DNA of 64,000 nt from Alcanivorax sp. (GTDB lineage: Bacteria > Pseudomonadota > Gammaproteobacteria > Pseudomonadales > Alcanivoracaceae): NCBI GenBank assembly GCA_022565695.1, contig JAIUME010000001.1:248001-312000 (forward strand), read 5' to 3'. Positions 6,103 to 14,337 of the stretch are shown in pieces. The notes beneath the pieces are model-generated. The model saw nothing but the letters and a program-made list of their open reading frames with translations, was not told the DNA's origin and searched no databases. The translations under genes and the position numbers were made by a program. Numbering within the stretch: position 1 is the first letter of the stretch; the number at the start of each line of letters is the position of its first letter.

Positions 6103-8730
6103 TTACAGCCCAACCTCAAACGCGGGGGAGGCCCAGCCCTGACGGGAGCCACGGGCAATGGTGTCTGGCAGCGGCTCGCCACCGAAGATCACTTGTTCGC
6201 TATCGCCGTACTGCAGCCAGGTTTCCGTGGGCGTGACACCCACGCCTGGCTTGCTGTAATCGCACACGCCCTCGGGGAAGATCTCGGCAACCTGTTGCGC
6301 GAACGCCTGGGGGTTCAGCACGGAAGGGTAATCCGCCGGATCGACAGGCTTGAGCTGGCACTTGTTGACCAGGGTCTTGATGGAATCGCCGGCCACGGTG
6401 CGGGGGGTGCCAAAGCGGGTCAGGACCACGGTCTCCTGCAGCTCGACGACGGGCGACAGGATCGGGCTGAGTAGCCCGGTGATGACGCCCAGCAGTTCGC
6501 TGATGATCGGGATCTCATCGATGATCGGCAATGTCTGCGGGTCCAGGCCACACACCTGGCCCGTCAGTGCATCGGCGATCACGCCCAGTTCGGCGGGGGC
6601 CGGCGGCAGCAGGGACAGATCCAGCAACGGCAGCAACGGATCGGGGTACAGCAGCTGGCCGGTCATCGGCACGATGGGGCCGTCGGGGCCGCCCAGCAAG
6701 CCGGACAGTGACAGGCAGCGGTCGCGGGCAAAGGTCGGTTTGTTGTCCACGACACGCTCGGCAATCGTGACATCGCGATCGTCCTGTTCGATCTCGGACA
6801 GCCACAGATCCATGACCAGCAGGGCTTCGGTGGTGAACACGGAATCGCCGAACAGGGGCGCCGGGCCGTACCAGATCACGTGGTTGTCAGCATGGCCCTG
6901 GGTGGCCTCAAGGCGGGCACGCATCTGCCAGGAATGGAAGGCGTCGTGGGCGATGCCGGGGTCCGGGCCGCGCAGGTCGATGATGGGCACATTCGACAGA
7001 TGCTCTGCAGTGTTCACGCCGCCGGTGCGGTAGACATTGCGCAGGGTCTCCAGGTCGGCTCGGGTACGCTCCGGCTGGGGCCGGATGTCCACGCTCAGGC
7101 CACCGATTTCCCGGTTGACGGTGAGGAACTGTTCGCCGGTAATCAGGCCCTGCGCCAGGGCACTCAGGCCGTATTGCACGCCGACGTTATCCAGCGGGAT
7201 GCCGGCGAACCCCCGCTGCAGCAGCACTTCATTGGGGGTCCAGACTTCTTCCGGGCGAGGACCGAACTGGTTGATCATGTAATCCAGCAGACCACAGCGC
7301 AGGCCATCCGGGGCGGTGTCGGGATCATAGACCTGAATGCCCTCCTCCAGGCCGGAGCAGCTGGCCTGGTCCGGTGCGGCGGAGGGGAAGAACGCCAGAT
7401 CGGAAACCAGCGGATTGAGCGGCAGGTGGCCGTAGAAGAAAGACCACTGCACGGCTGGCAGCACGCCGGAAGAAACCAGCGACATCAGCACGTCCGGGAA
7501 GCTCTCCGGGCTGTCGGGCAGCTGGTTACCGAAATAGTTGCTAAGCAGGTTGTAGTCGGCGAACTGGGTCGCCGTGGTCCAGACGTCCGGGTAGGAACAC
7601 TGCACGATCAGGCCCTGATAGATGCCGGGGTAGGCGTTCGCGATATGTTGCTGGGCGATGGCGCCGCCGGAGCAGCCGGTACCGATGGTGTACCGGATCA
7701 CGCCGTACTGCTCGATGATGCGCTCCTTGGCCATCATCAGGGATTCAGCGGCGGTGACCAGATTGACGTTGTGGCCAAGGTTGGCCTGGGCTGTCGACAG
7801 GGTCATGAAGCCGCGCGCCAGGGCGACGGAAATGCTGTCACCCAACAGGATTTCACCGCCGTCCGGGGCGGTGCCGGCGATGTCGCCTTCCGGCGGCCGG
7901 CCCATGCCGTAGCTCACGCCGACATTGCCGCCGTGGTGGATCAGCAGTTTGCCATTCCATTGTTCCTGGGGGTTCACGGCGGTCCAGGGTTGGTCCGGTT
8001 GAAACAGGGTCATGATCAGGTAGCGGTCGCGGTTCTGCACGCCGCGCTCCATGCGCACGATGTAGGGCACCTCGACGCCGTGGTCTGTGGTGATCACCGC
8101 GATGTCGCTGTCCGCTGGCGGGTTCTCCGGATCATAGGGCTGGAATGCCTCGGGCAAGCCCGGATTCTGCGGATCAAAGTTCGTCAGCAGGGCCTGCAGG
8201 CGCTCCGCGGGCAGGTACTTGAAGCTGTACTCCGCAGGCTGATTGCACTGCGCATCCACCGCGCCCTGATTGGTGCACCGCCAGGGCTGCACCTGGGGCC
8301 CGGAAAATACCGGCCCGCCATGGGGGTGGTTGATGATCTCTTGCTCGAGCACGGTGTTGCCACCCAGCACAGCCCGCAGGGTGTTCGGGCCCAGGGCCAG
8401 GCCTTCGACCAGGCCCTTGAGGGTGCCGCGCTCGGTGCGCACCAGCTGGTCGGTAACATCGGTACTGCCCAGCATTACGCGGGCGCCATCCAGTTGCTGT
8501 GTCTCGGCGGGGACAATCTCGATCAATGCGTCGCCGCCACTGATCAGGTCAGCGCGGTTGGACAACACGCGAAGCTCTGCCTCTCCGGTGCCACCGCCGC
8601 CGCCAGGCGGTGGGTTGCCGCCCGGATCGCCGGGGCCAGGGCCGCCGGAAAGCGAGCCAGAGGAACTGCCGCCGCACGCGGCCAGCAAACACAGGGTACC
8701 TGCCGCCAGAAGCAGCTTTGTTGTTGTCAT
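6103..8730 (-). CDS. Large exported lipoprotein, DUF6351-like putative esterase
   Basis: The 875-residue product begins with a lipoprotein signal (TTTKLLLAAGTLCLLAACGG, lipid attached at the Cys), then a Gly/Pro-rich linker at about 25-50. The body resembles DUF6351-type exported proteins: an N-terminal beta-rich part with QPWRCTNQGAVDAQCNQP, and a catalytic-type region with GTGCSGGAIAQQHIANAYPG, where the Ser of GCSGG is near residue 354, an alpha/beta-hydrolase nucleophile elbow as in tannase or feruloyl-esterase-like enzymes. FHSWQMRARL and GHADNHVIWYG near residue 635 could supply the His. Substrate is unknown; a polyester, polyphenol ester or steroid ester are possible. The ATG at 8730 is chosen for GGAGA 5 bp before it and the clean signal peptide. 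Confidence 0.7.
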   Translation of the reverse strand: MTTTKLLLAAGTLCLLAACGGSSSGSLSGGPGPGDPGGNPPPGGGGGTGEAELRVLSNRADLISGGDALIEIVPAETQQLDGARVMLGSTDVTDQLVRTERGTLKGLVEGLALGPNTLRAVLGGNTVLEQEIINHPHGGPVFSGPQVQPWRCTNQGAVDAQCNQPAEYSFKYLPAERLQALLTNFDPQNPGLPEAFQPYDPENPPADSDIAVITTDHGVEVPYIVRMERGVQNRDRYLIMTLFQPDQPWTAVNPQEQWNGKLLIHHGGNVGVSYGMGRPPEGDIAGTAPDGGEILLGDSISVALARGFMTLSTAQANLGHNVNLVTAAESLMMAKERIIEQYGVIRYTIGTGCSGGAIAQQHIANAYPGIYQGLIVQCSYPDVWTTATQFADYNLLSNYFGNQLPDSPESFPDVLMSLVSSGVLPAVQWSFFYGHLPLNPLVSDLAFFPSAAPDQASCSGLEEGIQVYDPDTAPDGLRCGLLDYMINQFGPRPEEVWTPNEVLLQRGFAGIPLDNVGVQYGLSALAQGLITGEQFLTVNREIGGLSVDIRPQPERTRADLETLRNVYRTGGVNTAEHLSNVPIIDLRGPDPGIAHDAFHSWQMRARLEATQGHADNHVIWYGPAPLFGDSVFTTEALLVMDLWLSEIEQDDRDVTIAERVVDNKPTFARDRCLSLSGLLGGPDGPIVPMTGQLLYPDPLLPLLDLSLLPPAPAELGVIADALTGQVCGLDPQTLPIIDEIPIISELLGVITGLLSPILSPVVELQETVVLTRFGTPRTVAGDSIKTLVNKCQLKPVDPADYPSVLNPQAFAQQVAEIFPEGVCDYSKPGVGVTPTETWLQYGDSEQVIFGGEPLPDTIARGSRQGWASPAFEVGL

Positions 8731-8923
8731 GGGTGTCTCCATCGCCGACTTTCTGCCGGTCTGTCCGATAGAGCAGCATCGCCATGGGCCATGCTGCACA
8801 GAGGGAATAGCGCAATATTTATGCTAGGCGGAATGGCGGTGGGACACCGTTAGAGAGCGGTAGCGATATGGTTACCAAGGGCATTGCGGTCTTTGCGAGG
8901 TGTTTCCGGATGTATACGGCCTG

Positions 8924-9775
8924 CTACCGGACTTCTGCCTGCAGGCGCTCCCAGGTCTGGATCATCTGCTTCTTCGGCAGGCCCCAGCGGTAACCGCCGA
9001 GGGCGCCGCTTTGCTGGATCACGCGATGGCAGGGAATCAGCAGGCCTATGGGGTTCGCGCCCACAGCGCTGCCCACGGCGCGGGAAGCCTTGGGCGAGCC
9101 GACGGATCGGGCAACCTGGGCATAGCTGGCCAGTGCGCCGGGGGGAATGTTCAACAACGCACGCCACACGGCGATCTGGAAATTGGTGCCGGCCACATGC
9201 AGGGACAGTGGCGTTTGCGTGGCTGTCTGGGGGGGGCGGGTGGGCCCGGGGGAAAAGAAGCGATCAATCACGTGACGCGTGGTGGCACTGTTCCGGGTCA
9301 TCACGCTTTTCGGCCAGGTCTTTTGCAGGGCCGCCAGCAGCTCGTCTTCACTGGTGTAATCCACGAATCCGGCACGACAGACACCCCGCTGGGTGATTGC
9401 CACAAACATGTCGCCGAACGGCGTCTCATGCACCGCGTAGTCGATCTGCACACCCTCGCCCCGGCGTTTGTATTCGCCGGGGGTCACAGCCTCCAGCTGC
9501 ACAAAGTGATCATGCAGTCGCGAGGTGCCGCTCAGCCCAAGATCATGGGCGACGTCCAACAACGAGCCGGGCTCCTGCAACAGGGACTTGCCGCGCTCCA
9601 GTGTCAGCACCTGCAAAAAACGCTTCGGCGTCGTGCCCGCCCAGCGGCAGAACAGCCGCTGGAAATGGTACGGGCTCAGATGCACATGCGCGGCAACCTC
9701 CTCCAGCGAGGGCTGCTTGCCAGCCTGTGCGACCAGATAGGCCATGGCGTTTTCAATGCGCTGGTAGTCTGACAT
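8924..9775 (-). CDS. Ada-like AraC/methylated-DNA-cysteine methyltransferase
   Basis: The 283-residue protein joins an AraC-type helix-turn-helix domain (residues 1-105; SLEEVAAHVHLSPYHFQRLF) to a C-terminal O6-alkylguanine-DNA alkyltransferase with the PCHRV active site at about residue 245. It moves the alkyl group from O6-methylguanine to its own Cys. The N-terminal zinc domain of E. coli Ada, which repairs methylphosphotriesters and switches Ada to an activator, is absent, so it cannot sense damage in that way. Start chosen at ATG 9775 because of GAGG upstream and the clean MSDYQRIENAM beginning. It lies alone, downstream of the RibD-like gene. Confidence 0.93.
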   Translation of the reverse strand: MSDYQRIENAMAYLVAQAGKQPSLEEVAAHVHLSPYHFQRLFCRWAGTTPKRFLQVLTLERGKSLLQEPGSLLDVAHDLGLSGTSRLHDHFVQLEAVTPGEYKRRGEGVQIDYAVHETPFGDMFVAITQRGVCRAGFVDYTSEDELLAALQKTWPKSVMTRNSATTRHVIDRFFSPGPTRPPQTATQTPLSLHVAGTNFQIAVWRALLNIPPGALASYAQVARSVGSPKASRAVGSAVGANPIGLLIPCHRVIQQSGALGGYRWGLPKKQMIQTWERLQAEVR

Positions 9776-9884
9776 GCACTTGCCTCGAACATGATTCGGC
9801 GTTACAGGACATAAATTACGGGGCATCAACTACGCAATATGGTAAGTGGTCACGCTCCGTATGCCGACCCGAATCTTGCGGTAT

Positions 9885-10451
9885 TCATCGCACATGATAT
9901 CTCAGCAAGACCGCACCAGACGGAAAGGGCCGGGCTTCCACCAGCGACAGCGCGACCCGGTCAGGCAAGCCGGCCCAGGCGGCCGGGCCTTCGACGCCCA
10001 CAAACGGTTGAACCAGAATATGCACTTCGTTGATCAGTGATGCCTGCAGCATTGCGGTAGCCAGGCCGGGGCTGCCGAAGATCACGGCGGTGCCCGTCAC
10101 ACCGCGCAAGGCCTGTGCAAGGCTGGCCATATCCGGGGGCGCTGCATTCCTGTTGCTGATGTACCGCACATTTTCCCACGCCGTCGCGCTTTCCTTACTG
10201 GCAACAACATATTTGGGAATCGCGGCAAAAGCGTTTGCCAGTGCGACGGTATCGTCTGGCAGATCCTGCCGGTTCACCGCCGTGGGCCAGAAGGCATCAA
10301 ACAGCTCGAAGGTGTGTCGCCCGAGAATCATGGCATCGGCAGACGAGACCAGCTGGATCGCATACTGGTGGTGCGCCTCATCAATGACGCTGTCCAGATG
10401 ATGGCAGCGACCACTCACGGTTGCGTTGATCGAGTGAATGACATGCGCCAT
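9885..10451 (-). CDS. Dihydrofolate reductase-family (RibD C-terminal-like) protein
   Basis: The 188-residue product matches the RibD_C/DHFR-like fold: HSINATVSGRCHH at the start, SADAMILGRHTFELFDAFWP, then KYVVASK and VIFGSPGLATAMLQASLINE, the conserved G.x.G...L...LIDE-like stretch. Such stand-alone proteins are NADPH-dependent reductases of unknown substrate. The ATG at 10451 has AGGAG about 9 bp upstream; the frame is open to 10601 but without a better start. It is divergent from yebG. Confidence 0.82.
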   Translation of the reverse strand: MAHVIHSINATVSGRCHHLDSVIDEAHHQYAIQLVSSADAMILGRHTFELFDAFWPTAVNRQDLPDDTVALANAFAAIPKYVVASKESATAWENVRYISNRNAAPPDMASLAQALRGVTGTAVIFGSPGLATAMLQASLINEVHILVQPFVGVEGPAAWAGLPDRVALSLVEARPFPSGAVLLRYHVR

Positions 10452-10593
10452 GTGGCGGGCTCCTGTTCCGATATGCTTTCCCGGTCTGGTCGCCCGGGCG
10501 CCGCGCGTTTCGACACGGCGTGGCGCACATGCGCGCCTCTCACATGCCCCATGCCCCTGTTCAAAGACCGGCAATTCCTCTATGCTCTGATAA

Positions 10594-10609
10594 CTGTCCA
10601 TATGGACAG
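10594..10609. promoter_or_regulatory. LexA (SOS) box upstream of yebG
   Basis: CTGTCCATATGGACAG is a perfect 16 bp palindrome with the CTGT-N8-ACAG arms of the gammaproteobacterial LexA box (18 bp with flanking A and T). It ends 39 bp before the yebG start codon, and yebG is a known LexA target in E. coli. It lies 142 bp from the divergent RibD-like gene, whose control by it is less likely. Confidence 0.9.
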
Positions 10610-10648
10610 TATTTCAAATCAATCAATATCAAGGCGCAGAGGTAATGA

Positions 10649-11017
10649 ATGGCCGTCGAAGTGGTATATCGCAGCAGCCGGGATCTGGAGCAATTATTCA
10701 TGGATAAAGCCGAAGCAGACCGCCATGACAAGATGCTGGAGCTGGCGGAAATGTTGACCAGTGTGTTGCAGAAAGCCGAGCCGTCGCTGAGCGAGCAACA
10801 GGGCGAGAATCTGGGCATCTTCATGGCACGCCACCGGACCATTTTCGCCAAGGCCTTCAAGAGCCAGGCCGATGCACTGAATGAACTGGCAACATCTGAT
10901 GCGGGCTCTGATGCGGGCTCTGATGCCGGCTCTGATGAAAAGTCTGGTGCAAAACCGGATGCAGTATCCGGTATGGGGTCCGGTATGGAGCCTGGTAAAG
11001 AATCCAGCGCAGCGTAA
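10649..11017 (+). CDS. yebG: YebG-family SOS-induced protein with repeat-rich C-terminal tail
   Basis: The first 80 residues match YebG: MAVEVVYRSSRDLEQLFMDK, then EADRHDKMLELAEMLT and a helical part ending in KAFKSQADALNEL. YebG is a small DNA-damage-induced protein of unclear function. A LexA box lies just upstream and AGAGG precedes the ATG. Unlike the 96-residue E. coli protein this one is 122 residues, because a tail of about 40 residues follows (DAGSDAGSDAGSDEKSGA and further Gly, Ser, Lys, Met), coded in part by a 12 bp tandem repeat. The tail is likely disordered. Confidence 0.86.
   Translation: MAVEVVYRSSRDLEQLFMDKAEADRHDKMLELAEMLTSVLQKAEPSLSEQQGENLGIFMARHRTIFAKAFKSQADALNELATSDAGSDAGSDAGSDEKSGAKPDAVSGMGSGMEPGKESSAA
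10895..10938 (+). repeat. 12 bp tandem repeat in yebG (three and a half copies)
   Basis: The unit TCTGATGCGGGC occurs at 10895 and 10907, with a one-base variant at 10919 and a partial copy at 10931. It is in frame and codes for SDAG repeats in the C-terminal tail of YebG. Confidence 0.9.
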
Positions 11018-11020
11018 TGC

Positions 11021-11080
11021 GTCTCAGGGTTTCACCATAAGCCTCACGGTTTCACCAAAAGCCTCACGGTTTCACCAAAA
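11021..11080. repeat. 20 bp tandem repeat across the stop codon of the LysE-type gene
   Basis: Three head-to-tail 20 bp units end at 11040, 11060 and 11080. The second and third (GCCTCACGGTTTCACCAAAA) are identical and the first differs at about three bases. On the minus strand the last codons and stop of the LysE-type exporter (LLVKP, stop at 11064) lie in the copy nearest the gene, so the other two copies are duplicated gene ends lying outside the gene. Confidence 0.92.
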
Positions 11081-11708
11081 GATAGGCACCGGCACCCACC
11101 ATGAGACTGCCCGCAGTAACCTTGATACTGCGGGCTGCCGCGAGTCCTTTGCCAAGTGGGCCGCCCTGCCCTGTGAGCGTTGCTGAGTAATAGGCATAAC
11201 CCAGTTTGACGCCACCCACTGCCACCACCGTCAGCGCGATGATGATAGCAATATCGAATGCGCTGATAGCAGTCAGGTCGACAAACACCGGGAACAGGCT
11301 TGCGTAGAACAGTATCGCCTTCAAGTCGCCCAGCGTGAGGATCAGGCCGGAGAGAAAACTGGCAGTCATGCTGGGCGCTGAATGCCCGGAGACTGGAAGC
11401 CCGCTCTGCGCGCTCTGCAACGACGCCTTCGACCTGATAAGGCTGATGCCAAACCAGATCAGGTAGATGCCCGCGAGATATCGGAGAATCAGGAACAGGC
11501 CGCCCATCACCTCGGCCAGCGCGGTCATGCCAAGCACCGCGAGGAAGACAAACACCAGATCACCCAGCACGATACCGGCGGAAACCGCAGCGCCGTGCCG
11601 AAAGCCGGCGGTGGATGAGCGCACCACAACCAGCGCGACACTGGTGCTCGGCAACAGCGCCAGCATGGCCAGCACAGAGAACAGCGTGACTATTTCAAAT
11701 GCACCCAT
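11064..11708 (-). CDS. LysE/RhtB-family amino-acid exporter-like protein
   Basis: The 214-residue product is an inner-membrane protein with six spans and the LysE family pattern: LLPSTSVALVVVRSSTAGFR after the first span, GIVLGDLVFVFLAVLG, and LRYLAGIYLIWFGISLIRS. The family exports amino acids or related small molecules. In P. aeruginosa the chp cluster ends with chpE, also a LysE-type gene, so this could be a displaced counterpart; that is conjecture from position. Its ATG lies 13 bp after the cytochrome b561 stop, so they are probably co-transcribed. Confidence 0.85.
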   Translation of the reverse strand: MGAFEIVTLFSVLAMLALLPSTSVALVVVRSSTAGFRHGAAVSAGIVLGDLVFVFLAVLGMTALAEVMGGLFLILRYLAGIYLIWFGISLIRSKASLQSAQSGLPVSGHSAPSMTASFLSGLILTLGDLKAILFYASLFPVFVDLTAISAFDIAIIIALTVVAVGGVKLGYAYYSATLTGQGGPLGKGLAAARSIKVTAGSLMVGAGAYLLVKP

Positions 11709-11721
11709 TCGCTGCGGGCCG

Positions 11722-12261
11722 TTACTTGATCATGCGTTTGAGGGTTTCGTCCTTGTCAAAGATGTGGTGCCAGAGGCTGCCGCCAATATGTACCAGAATC
11801 AGCACGAAGATCAGCGGCGCCGCAATGTTGGTGTGGGCGTTGTAGATCATGCCGGACAGGTCCTTGTTTTCTCCCAGCACAACGGGAATGGCAAAGAGTC
11901 CGAAGACGCTGACTTCGCGCTGGCCGAACTGGGACATGAGCAGGCCAGCGATGGGCATGCCGATGACCAGCAGCACCAGGCCCCAGTGCACGATGCGGGA
12001 CAGCTGGGCCTGCCACAGGGCGCCGTATTGCAGGGGGCGGCCGGTCCAGGGACGTAGCACGAGCCAGACGGCCATAAGCAGCATGGCGGTGAGACCGAAG
12101 CTGCGGTGCAGCATCATCCACCAGGTGCGCTCGTCCGCGCCGCGCTCATAAGTACCGGCGACATTGACGGCAATGAAGGTCATCAGAACGGCCAGAAAAA
12201 GGCTCCAGTGCAGCAGCTTGTTGAGGCTGCCCCATTGTGTATCCGTGCTGCGCAAACCCAT
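11722..12261 (-). CDS. Cytochrome b561-family protein
   Basis: The 179-residue product has four membrane spans with the haem-ligand His residues expected for bacterial cytochrome b561: LLHWSLFL in span 1, LHRSFGLTAM in span 2, RIVHWGLVLL in span 3 and NAHTNIAAPL/LVHIGGSLWHH in span 4. It moves electrons across the inner membrane, probably between quinol and an acceptor; CybB of E. coli is a superoxide:quinone oxidoreductase. The ATG at 12261 is chosen because AAGGAG lies 8 bp upstream; the frame runs on to 12291. Confidence 0.9.
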   Translation of the reverse strand: MGLRSTDTQWGSLNKLLHWSLFLAVLMTFIAVNVAGTYERGADERTWWMMLHRSFGLTAMLLMAVWLVLRPWTGRPLQYGALWQAQLSRIVHWGLVLLVIGMPIAGLLMSQFGQREVSVFGLFAIPVVLGENKDLSGMIYNAHTNIAAPLIFVLILVHIGGSLWHHIFDKDETLKRMIK

Positions 12262-12298
12262 GGCGTGCTCCTTACGTGCAGTGGTGCGCACTGCATTG

Positions 12299-13303
12299 TT
12301 ATTGGTCCGGCGGCGCCTGTTGCGGCAGGTCCGTCAGGCGCAGGCCACGGCCTTCGCGGCGGGCCTGTTTCAAATAAGGTACCACACCTTTCTGGTAGAT
12401 CGTCTGCTTGCCGCTGGCCATGTAACGCAGGCGTTTATAGACCCAGTGATACTGTGTCGGGTAGCGACTGATCAGCGTCGCCAGGGCGCTGTTGATGGCG
12501 GTCAGGCAAGTGGCTTCATCCTCGCTGTAGCAGTCAGCCGGGGCAGGGTCGATGTAGACCTCAATGTCGTGGGGGCCGGTCTTGCGGTGGCAGCCGACGA
12601 AGAAGATATGCGGCTGGTAGCGCTTGATCAGTTTGTGCGGCAGGTTCGAGGTGCGCACCGGGTAGCCGAACAAGGGCACGATGGGGTTATTGCGGCCCTT
12701 GGGAGTGTGGTCAGACAAGATGGCCACGGCTTCACCACGGCTCATGGCGCTTACGGCTGCCTTGATGCCGCGGGCGTCAGCCGTCACCAGGGTGCTGCCG
12801 GTGCTTTCACGGGCGCGAGTCACGATATCGGTAAGCGCCTCGCTTTTGCCTTTCTGGTAGAACACCTGCATGGGGCCTTCGGGGCCAAGCAGCAGGTTGG
12901 GCAGTTCCCAGCTCGACTGGTGCAAGGTCAACAGCAATACCGGGCGCTCGCTGGCATAGGCCTCACGCAGTGCCTCCAGACCTCGTACCGACGTGATCCG
13001 TGCCAGGCTTTGCGCCGGGGGGCGCACCCATACATGAGCAAATTCGGACAGGGTGCGGCCGGTTTCCGTGAGGGCCTGGCGCGCACGGCGAGCAGCTTGC
13101 TGATACGTAAGCTCGGGATAGCAGAGCATGATGTTGACCAGCGACACGCGGTAAGCGCTGGTCATACGCAGGGGCAACCAGGTCAACAGCCAGGCGATAG
13201 CACCGCCGAGTCGCGTCGCGACGCTCAGGGGCAGGCGGCTCAGCAGCCAGAGGCCGGCTAAAATGGATTTTTCTTCCGCGCTGGCGGGGCGCTTGTCTGC
13301 CAT
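12299..13303 (-). CDS. Lipid A biosynthesis acyltransferase, HtrB/LpxL type
   Basis: The 334-residue product belongs to the LpxL/LpxM family, which adds secondary acyl chains to Kdo-lipid A at the inner membrane. It shows an N-terminal anchor (VATRLGGAIAWLLTWLPL), the catalytic H-x4-D/E motif as HQSSWE (about residue 133), MQVFYQKGKS, the SDHTPKGRNN segment and VYIDPAP near the C-terminus. The HX4E rather than HX4D form is common in this family. It lies between the metallohydrolase gene and cytochrome b561 with gaps of about 38 bp, on the strand of the chp operon. Confidence 0.88.
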   Translation of the reverse strand: MADKRPASAEEKSILAGLWLLSRLPLSVATRLGGAIAWLLTWLPLRMTSAYRVSLVNIMLCYPELTYQQAARRARQALTETGRTLSEFAHVWVRPPAQSLARITSVRGLEALREAYASERPVLLLTLHQSSWELPNLLLGPEGPMQVFYQKGKSEALTDIVTRARESTGSTLVTADARGIKAAVSAMSRGEAVAILSDHTPKGRNNPIVPLFGYPVRTSNLPHKLIKRYQPHIFFVGCHRKTGPHDIEVYIDPAPADCYSEDEATCLTAINSALATLISRYPTQYHWVYKRLRYMASGKQTIYQKGVVPYLKQARREGRGLRLTDLPQQAPPDQ

Positions 13304-13341
13304 GGGGTCTGTTCCTGCGTATTCAGCGGGCCTGGTCGGGA

Positions 13342-14337
13342 TCAGGCATCAAGGATAAAGGTTTCACCATGCTGCAAGGTCTGGAAGTCCGTGTCTGCCA
13401 GACCGGCGGCGGCCAGGGCCAGGCGCAGTGCCTGCGGCGGCTCATCCATCGGCTCGTCGGTGAGCACGAAGGTGCCCCAGTGCATGGCGATGGATTGCCG
13501 GGCGCGCACATCCTGGTGGATGCGCACCGCCTCCGCCGGGTCCACGTGTACCGGCTGCATGAACCAGCGTGGCGCATAGGCGCCGATGGGCAGCAATGCT
13601 ACATCCATGCCGCCAAAGACGTCGCCTATTTCTGAAAAACAGCTGCCGTAGCCAGTATCGCCGGCGAAATACAGGCGAAAATCGTCGATATCAATAATCC
13701 AGCCACCCCACAGGGTGCGATTGCTGTCGTGGGGGCCGCGGCCACTGAAATGTTGGGCGGGCACAAAGAAGGCTTCGCTGCGGGCATCCCGGCTGCTCTG
13801 CCACCACCCCAGCTCCACCAGGGTGTGAATGCCGCGACGCCGGAACCACTGGCCCACGCCTTGCGGGACATACCAGGTAATCTGCTCGCCGAAACGCCGG
13901 TGCAGGGCGAGGACGGTATCCCGGTCCAGATGGTCGTAGTGATTGTGGGAGATCAGCACCTTGTGGATCGGGGGCAGGTCTGCCACCTGCAGCGCCGGGG
14001 GTGTGAAGCGGCGCGGGCCGGCCCATTGCACCGGGCTGGCGCGCTCGGCAAACACCGGGTCGGTGAGCAGGTTGATGTCGCCCATCTGGCACAGAAAGCT
14101 GGCGTGGCCGATCCAGGTGATACGCGGCTGTTGCGCCGGGGCCTGCAGCTGCTCTGGTGTGGGTGTCAGCAGGGGAAAGGCCTGGCCGGTCGGGAAACGT
14201 CCGCCGGTTTCCCGCTGCCAGCGCAGAAACGAGCGCAACCCGTGGCGCGGGGTGCGGTCGGGATTGCGGTAGCGGCCTTTGTGGAACGCGGGGCGCTCAG
14301 CGAGCCGGGCCAGCAGGGCCCGATCCACGGCATTCAT
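13342..14337 (-). CDS. Metallo-beta-lactamase-fold hydrolase (NAPE-PLD/UlaG-like)
   Basis: The 331-residue product has ITWIGHASFLCQMGDINLLT, LTDPVFAERASPVQWAGPRRF, and the zinc motif SHNHYDHLD at about residue 117, followed by GDTGYG and a late Asp-His (IAMHWGTF). This pattern fits the lipid-phosphodiesterase or UlaG-like branch of the superfamily, such as N-acylphosphatidylethanolamine phospholipase D-like proteins. The start ATG overlaps the stop of chpC by four bases (ATGA), which couples it to the chemosensory operon. A role in pilus signalling is not known; membrane-lipid turnover with the HtrB gene next to it is a possibility. Confidence 0.85.
   Translation of the reverse strand: MNAVDRALLARLAERPAFHKGRYRNPDRTPRHGLRSFLRWQRETGGRFPTGQAFPLLTPTPEQLQAPAQQPRITWIGHASFLCQMGDINLLTDPVFAERASPVQWAGPRRFTPPALQVADLPPIHKVLISHNHYDHLDRDTVLALHRRFGEQITWYVPQGVGQWFRRRGIHTLVELGWWQSSRDARSEAFFVPAQHFSGRGPHDSNRTLWGGWIIDIDDFRLYFAGDTGYGSCFSEIGDVFGGMDVALLPIGAYAPRWFMQPVHVDPAEAVRIHQDVRARQSIAMHWGTFVLTDEPMDEPPQALRLALAAAGLADTDFQTLQHGETFILDA

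Noticed and set aside
6880-8853. Long plus-strand open frame of 657 codons
   Set aside because: It is exactly antisense to the DUF6351-like lipoprotein gene, which has a lipoprotein signal, a ribosome site and a catalytic motif. The antisense frame has no recognisable domain and arises from high GC codon use.
11064-11708. Naming the LysE-type gene chpE
   Set aside because: Only the approximate position near the chp cluster suggests it; three unrelated genes lie between, so I did not use the name.
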